Shown here piece by piece: positions 60,929 to 64,000 of a DNA stretch of 64,000 nucleotides. Source of the DNA: an uncultured Allorhizobium sp. (lineage in GTDB: Bacteria; Pseudomonadota; Alphaproteobacteria; Rhizobiales; Rhizobiaceae); assembly GCA_958439205.1 (NCBI GenBank), contig OY288189.1:4107001-4171000 (forward strand), read 5' to 3'. A model generated the notes under the pieces. It was not told the origin of the DNA. It saw only the letters and a program-made list of their open reading frames with translations, and made no database searches. Within the stretch, counting starts at the first letter, position 1. Each line of letters starts with the position of its first letter. Position numbers and translations under genes: made by a program.

Positions 60929-61966
60929 ATGACATCTATTCGCACACTCGCACTCGGTGCTGTTTCCGTTCTGGCTCTTTCGGCCGGCGCAGCGCAGGCC
61001 GAAGGCGAGGTCAATATCTATTCCTACCGCCAGCCGGAACTGATCCAGCCGCTGATGGATGCCTTCACCAAGGAAACGGGCATTAAGACCAACGTGCTCT
61101 TCCTCGACAAGGGCCTCGTTGAGCGCATCACGGCAGAAGGCGCCAACTCGCCTGCCGACGTGATCCTGACGATCGACATCGCGCGCCTGACGGAAGCCAA
61201 GGACGGCGGCGTGACCCAGCCGCTCAATGACGACGACATCAACAAGCAGATTCCGGCGCAGTATCGCGATACCGATGGCAACTGGTTTGGCCTGACGACC
61301 CGCGGTCGCGTGGTCTACGCCTCCAAGGACCGCGTTTCGGAAGATGCAATCACCTATGAAGAGCTTGCCGACCCGAAGTGGAAGGGTCGCATCTGCATGC
61401 GTGACGGCCAGCACTCCTACAATATCGGCCTGTTTGCCTCGATGGTCGCCCATCATGGCGCCGACTACACCGAGAAGTGGCTCGCTGGCCTGAAGCAGAA
61501 CCTCGTCAAGAAGCCTGACGGCAATGACCGCGCCCAGGCCAAGGCAATCCATGCCGCCGAATGCGATCTGGGTCTCGCCAACACCTACTATCTCGGTCTG
61601 ATGAAGACCAATGAGAAGGAGCCGGAAGAGAAGGAATGGGCCGCTTCGGTCAAGGTTCTCTTCCCGAACGCTGCCGATCGCGGCACGCATGTGAACATCT
61701 CCGGCATGGCGCTGGCGAAGAACGCCCCGAACAAGGACAATGCCGTCAAGCTGATGGAATTCCTTGCCTCGGATGAAGCGCAGTCGATCTATGCCGAGCA
61801 GGTCTTCGAATATCCGGTCGGACCGAACGCAAAGGTCTCCGAAATCGTCGCCGGCTTCGGCCCGATCAAGGCCGACCCGCTGCCGCTCGTCGACATCGCC
61901 GCCAACCGCAAGACGGCGTCGGAACTGGTCGACAAGGTCGGCCTGAACGAAGGCCCGACGCAGTAA
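60929..61966 (+). CDS. fbpA: Ferric iron ABC transporter periplasmic binding protein
   Basis: A 345-residue secreted protein. The signal peptide is MTSIRTLALGAVSVLALSAG with an AQA cleavage near residue 22. The mature protein is a FbpA/AfuA-type iron-binding protein: VNIYSYRQPELIQPLMDAF near 26, and the paired tyrosines in ANTYYLGLM near residue 226 that coordinate iron. No permease or ATPase gene follows; a terminator comes directly after, so the transporter's membrane parts must be elsewhere. GGAGG seven bases before the ATG. Position next to rirA with a candidate IRO box points to iron regulation. Confidence 0.92.
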   Translation: MTSIRTLALGAVSVLALSAGAAQAEGEVNIYSYRQPELIQPLMDAFTKETGIKTNVLFLDKGLVERITAEGANSPADVILTIDIARLTEAKDGGVTQPLNDDDINKQIPAQYRDTDGNWFGLTTRGRVVYASKDRVSEDAITYEELADPKWKGRICMRDGQHSYNIGLFASMVAHHGADYTEKWLAGLKQNLVKKPDGNDRAQAKAIHAAECDLGLANTYYLGLMKTNEKEPEEKEWAASVKVLFPNAADRGTHVNISGMALAKNAPNKDNAVKLMEFLASDEAQSIYAEQVFEYPVGPNAKVSEIVAGFGPIKADPLPLVDIAANRKTASELVDKVGLNEGPTQ

Positions 61967-61988
61967 GCTTCGGCAGAACGCAAAAAGC

Positions 61989-62018
61989 AGAAGGGGCGGT
62001 CTTGGACCGCCCCTTCTT
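61989..62018. terminator. Terminator between fbpA and the M48 peptidase gene
   Basis: A 13-bp perfect stem (61989-62001 with 62005-62017, core AAGGGGCGGTC) and a three-base loop lie between convergent genes. AAAAA upstream and TTT downstream allow use from either side. Confidence 0.8.
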
Positions 62019-62056
62019 GCATTTAAGCATAGGGAATTGCGTTTCCGTTCGGTCGT

Positions 62057-63115
62057 CTAGGACCCGCCGGCTCCGACCTCGCGAGCATGATCGTCAATCG
62101 CCTTGCGCCGCTCGGCTGTGCCCGGATGGGTGGAAAGGAAGGTCGAGTCTCCATCAAGCCCGAGTTTCTCCTCCAGCAGCGCGAAGAAGCGGCCGATGGC
62201 GCGCGGATCGCGTCCCGCCTTCGCCATCAGTTCCACCGAGATACGGTCTGCCTGATTTTCCGCATCGCGCGAATGCGAGAGCGACATGAGAGCTGCACCA
62301 TTGGTCAGGATATCCTCACCGGCCGCACCAACATCGCCTGCAATCAGCATGATCAGGCCGGCCATCCCGGCCGCCCGGTAGAGCTGCCGCAGCGAATGCT
62401 CTTCCTCGACATGGCCGATCTCGTGGGCAAGAACCCCGATGATCATGTCCATGTCGCCATCCGCAAGCTCGATCAGCTCATCGGTGATCACAAGCGTGCC
62501 ATCCGGCAAGGCAAAGGCATTGGGTCCGATGACGCCGCCATGGCGGAAGTTCAGGTTGTAACCCGCGCGTCCGCGTGACGAGAGGTCGGCGATGCCGTTG
62601 AAGGCCTCGCGGATTTCGGCCTGCCGGGCATCCGGCAGCTTGCTGTCGTCGAAAATTGCCTGATCGAGCGAGAGCAAGGTGCCGCTCGCCATCCATTGGG
62701 TGACCGCCGGCGGCGTGACGAGGACGGCAACCTCGACCAGCGCCGGCACCGCATAGCGATAGATCAGGCCGGCAAACAGGAAGACGGCAAGCACGAATGC
62801 GATCAGCCGCGGATGAAAGCGCTCCAACTCGTGGACGAAGCCGCTTTTCCCATGCCTTTTCAGCCAGAGATCGACGGCCTCGTTGTCTTCGGTCTCGAAC
62901 ATGGAGCCGTCGACAAAACTGATCCTGCGCGGAATGCGACCGACCCGGGCGGATATCTCCGTCCGGGCCAGATCTCCTATAGAAACCGGATCGCCCCCTG
63001 CAGCCAGCCGGACATAGAGCGTCTTGCTCTCGCCCAGCAAGACGGCCGGTTCCGCGCGGCTGGAGCCAGGCGGATGCCAGCGACCGGAGGCGATGCGCTT
63101 GTCGTCAGAAGCCAA
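62057..63115 (-). CDS. M48-family membrane metallopeptidase
   Basis: A 352-residue protein. The zinc-binding HEIGH of the HExxH motif is in VLAHEIGHVEEEHSLRQL near residue 230, with the third ligand Glu probably in DAENQADRISVELM near 290. A membrane helix (LIAFVLAVFLFAGLIYRYA, about residues 106-124) separates an N-terminal soluble region from the peptidase domain, so it is membrane-anchored. M48 proteins of the HtpX/BepA/LoiP group take part in membrane and outer-membrane protein quality control. The start overlaps the upstream gene by 11 bases, so the two are co-transcribed. Confidence 0.88.
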   Translation of the reverse strand: MASDDKRIASGRWHPPGSSRAEPAVLLGESKTLYVRLAAGGDPVSIGDLARTEISARVGRIPRRISFVDGSMFETEDNEAVDLWLKRHGKSGFVHELERFHPRLIAFVLAVFLFAGLIYRYAVPALVEVAVLVTPPAVTQWMASGTLLSLDQAIFDDSKLPDARQAEIREAFNGIADLSSRGRAGYNLNFRHGGVIGPNAFALPDGTLVITDELIELADGDMDMIIGVLAHEIGHVEEEHSLRQLYRAAGMAGLIMLIAGDVGAAGEDILTNGAALMSLSHSRDAENQADRISVELMAKAGRDPRAIGRFFALLEEKLGLDGDSTFLSTHPGTAERRKAIDDHAREVGAGGS

Positions 63116-64000
63116 AGTCGAATCCTTCGAGATCGAGATATTCTGCCGTCACGGCAGAGCCGGAAGCCTGCATCGACGATACCACATCATCGAGTTCGCC
63201 ATCGACCACGATGCCGGAATGCTCCATCACATAGCGATGTTCGCGGACCGCTGCCCAGGGGCGCATCAAGCTGAGGGTGAGGACCGTGACCACCAGGTTC
63301 GAAATGACGATCCAGAAGTAGCGCAGGCGTCCGAGATCGGAGAACAGGGTGTGGCGGCTATCGAAGCGGGTGGCGTTCATCACCACGTTGCGAACGCCGA
63401 TGCGGTAGAAGATTGCGGCCACGCCCCAGAGGACGATCGCCGGGACCAGTGCGCCGTAGATACCGAGAATGAGATCCAGTTCCGGATCCATGCTGGTACC
63501 GGCACCTTCGACCGCGCTGTAATAGGCCGCGATGCCGAGCAAACCGCCGACGGCAGCACCGACCAACATCAGCAGGAAGGCCGGCAGCCAGACGCGGTAG
63601 AGCGCGCCAATCTTCGGATCGGTCTCGAAGGCGCGGTCGCCATAACGCAGGTTGTTGAAAATATAGCGATAGAGCCAGCGGCTGGCGAAGGGTGCCAGAA
63701 TGCCGAGCGAGAAAAAGGAAACGAGACCACCGACGATGATCGCGAAGAAGGCGCCACCGGTCTTGCCGACGAAGTCGAAGCGGATGTTGCGGTAGCTCGT
63801 GACGCGGGCGTTGAAGCGCAGGCTGCGCATGACGATCCACGGCAGGAGCACCAGCATCAACAGCGCCAGGATGCCGCCGATGATCGGACTGAAGGTCAGA
63901 AGCACATTATAGGCGACGATGTAGCCGAAAACGATGGCACGGCCGATGAAGATCTGCAGGCCACGGGCGTGGTAGTCGAAAGAGTGACCGTCAATGAACG
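63105..64000 (-). CDS. YjgN/DUF898-family membrane protein (partial, runs off the right edge)
   Basis: The frame is open to position 64000, and the part in view (about 298 residues) contains at least six hydrophobic segments. The stretch at the edge reads FIDGHSFDYHARGLQIFIG, typical of the start of DUF898 domains, so the true start lies just beyond the window; a GTG at 63905 is internal. Further family features are SLRFNARVTSYRNIRFDFVG and the RFDSRHTLFSDLGRLRYFWIV block. Function unknown. It is followed by the M48 peptidase in an 11-base overlap, a pairing that suggests joint membrane work. Confidence 0.85.
   Translation of the reverse strand, partial: FIDGHSFDYHARGLQIFIGRAIVFGYIVAYNVLLTFSPIIGGILALLMLVLLPWIVMRSLRFNARVTSYRNIRFDFVGKTGGAFFAIIVGGLVSFFSLGILAPFASRWLYRYIFNNLRYGDRAFETDPKIGALYRVWLPAFLLMLVGAAVGGLLGIAAYYSAVEGAGTSMDPELDLILGIYGALVPAIVLWGVAAIFYRIGVRNVVMNATRFDSRHTLFSDLGRLRYFWIVISNLVVTVLTLSLMRPWAAVREHRYVMEHSGIVVDGELDDVVSSMQASGSAVTAEYLDLEGFDFGF

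Noticed and set aside
1..64000. tRNA, rRNA, CRISPR, insertion sequence or prophage
   Set aside because: No cloverleaf, regular spaced repeat, transposase or integrase-like sequence was recognised. Small RNA genes and riboswitches cannot be excluded by eye.

Overview
The window is a 64 kb, GC-rich, gene-dense chromosomal segment with intact genes and no ribosomal RNA, tRNA, insertion sequence, prophage or CRISPR array that I could recognise. Several features point to the Rhizobiaceae (Alphaproteobacteria, Hyphomicrobiales): a RirA-type iron regulator next to an iron-binding protein gene, a Pha/Mrp-type antiporter with a fused PhaAB subunit, a fused SecDF, and a SorC-regulated sugar cluster of the kind common in rhizobia. 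The genus cannot be fixed from the sequence alone.

Layout. 0-4 kb: the end of an unknown gene, a zinc alcohol dehydrogenase, an XdhC-family protein, a cupin and a Tat-exported hydrolase. 4.5-10.6 kb: the six-gene phaABCDEFG cation/proton antiporter operon (minus strand), with a small HTH gene divergent from it. 11-14 kb: secDF and a small membrane-anchored protein. 14-25.7 kb: a long minus-strand catabolic operon (ABC transporter of the RbsBAC type, SorC regulator, aldo/keto reductase, GlpD-like dehydrogenase, DhnA/LsrF-type aldolase, FGGY kinase and perhaps a GMC oxidoreductase), with a promoter and a 33-bp dyad in front. 26-33.4 kb: an AarF/ABC1 kinase overlapping a photolyase-like gene that looks circularly permuted, then an AGE-family epimerase, a GH130 protein and a GT4-family glycosyltransferase with a large C-terminal helical domain. 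33.5-35.3 kb: a run of very small proteins. 35.5-39.3 kb: AI-2E permease, transglutaminase-like protein, SLC13 permease.

39.4-48.2 kb is the region I find most interesting. It holds an FAD oxidoreductase, a YnjBCD ABC transporter, a zinc-finger anti-sigma-like protein, a TVP38 membrane protein, an ECF-like sigma factor, a CDP-alcohol phosphatidyltransferase and a MerA-like disulfide reductase. From memory, this set largely matches the unexplained ydjXYZ-ynjABCDEF locus of Escherichia coli. 48.5-52.3 kb: a secreted FecR protein followed by a CHASE2-GGDEF-EAL protein with a degenerate GGDEF site. 52.8-57.8 kb: polyamine or amino-acid catabolism (DadA-like, PuuA, PuuB, AguB) behind a strong terminator and two adjacent perfect dyads. 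57.9-64 kb: gluconokinase, a second GMC oxidoreductase, rirA, an iron-binding protein gene with a candidate IRO box, an M48 peptidase, and a YjgN-like protein running off the end.
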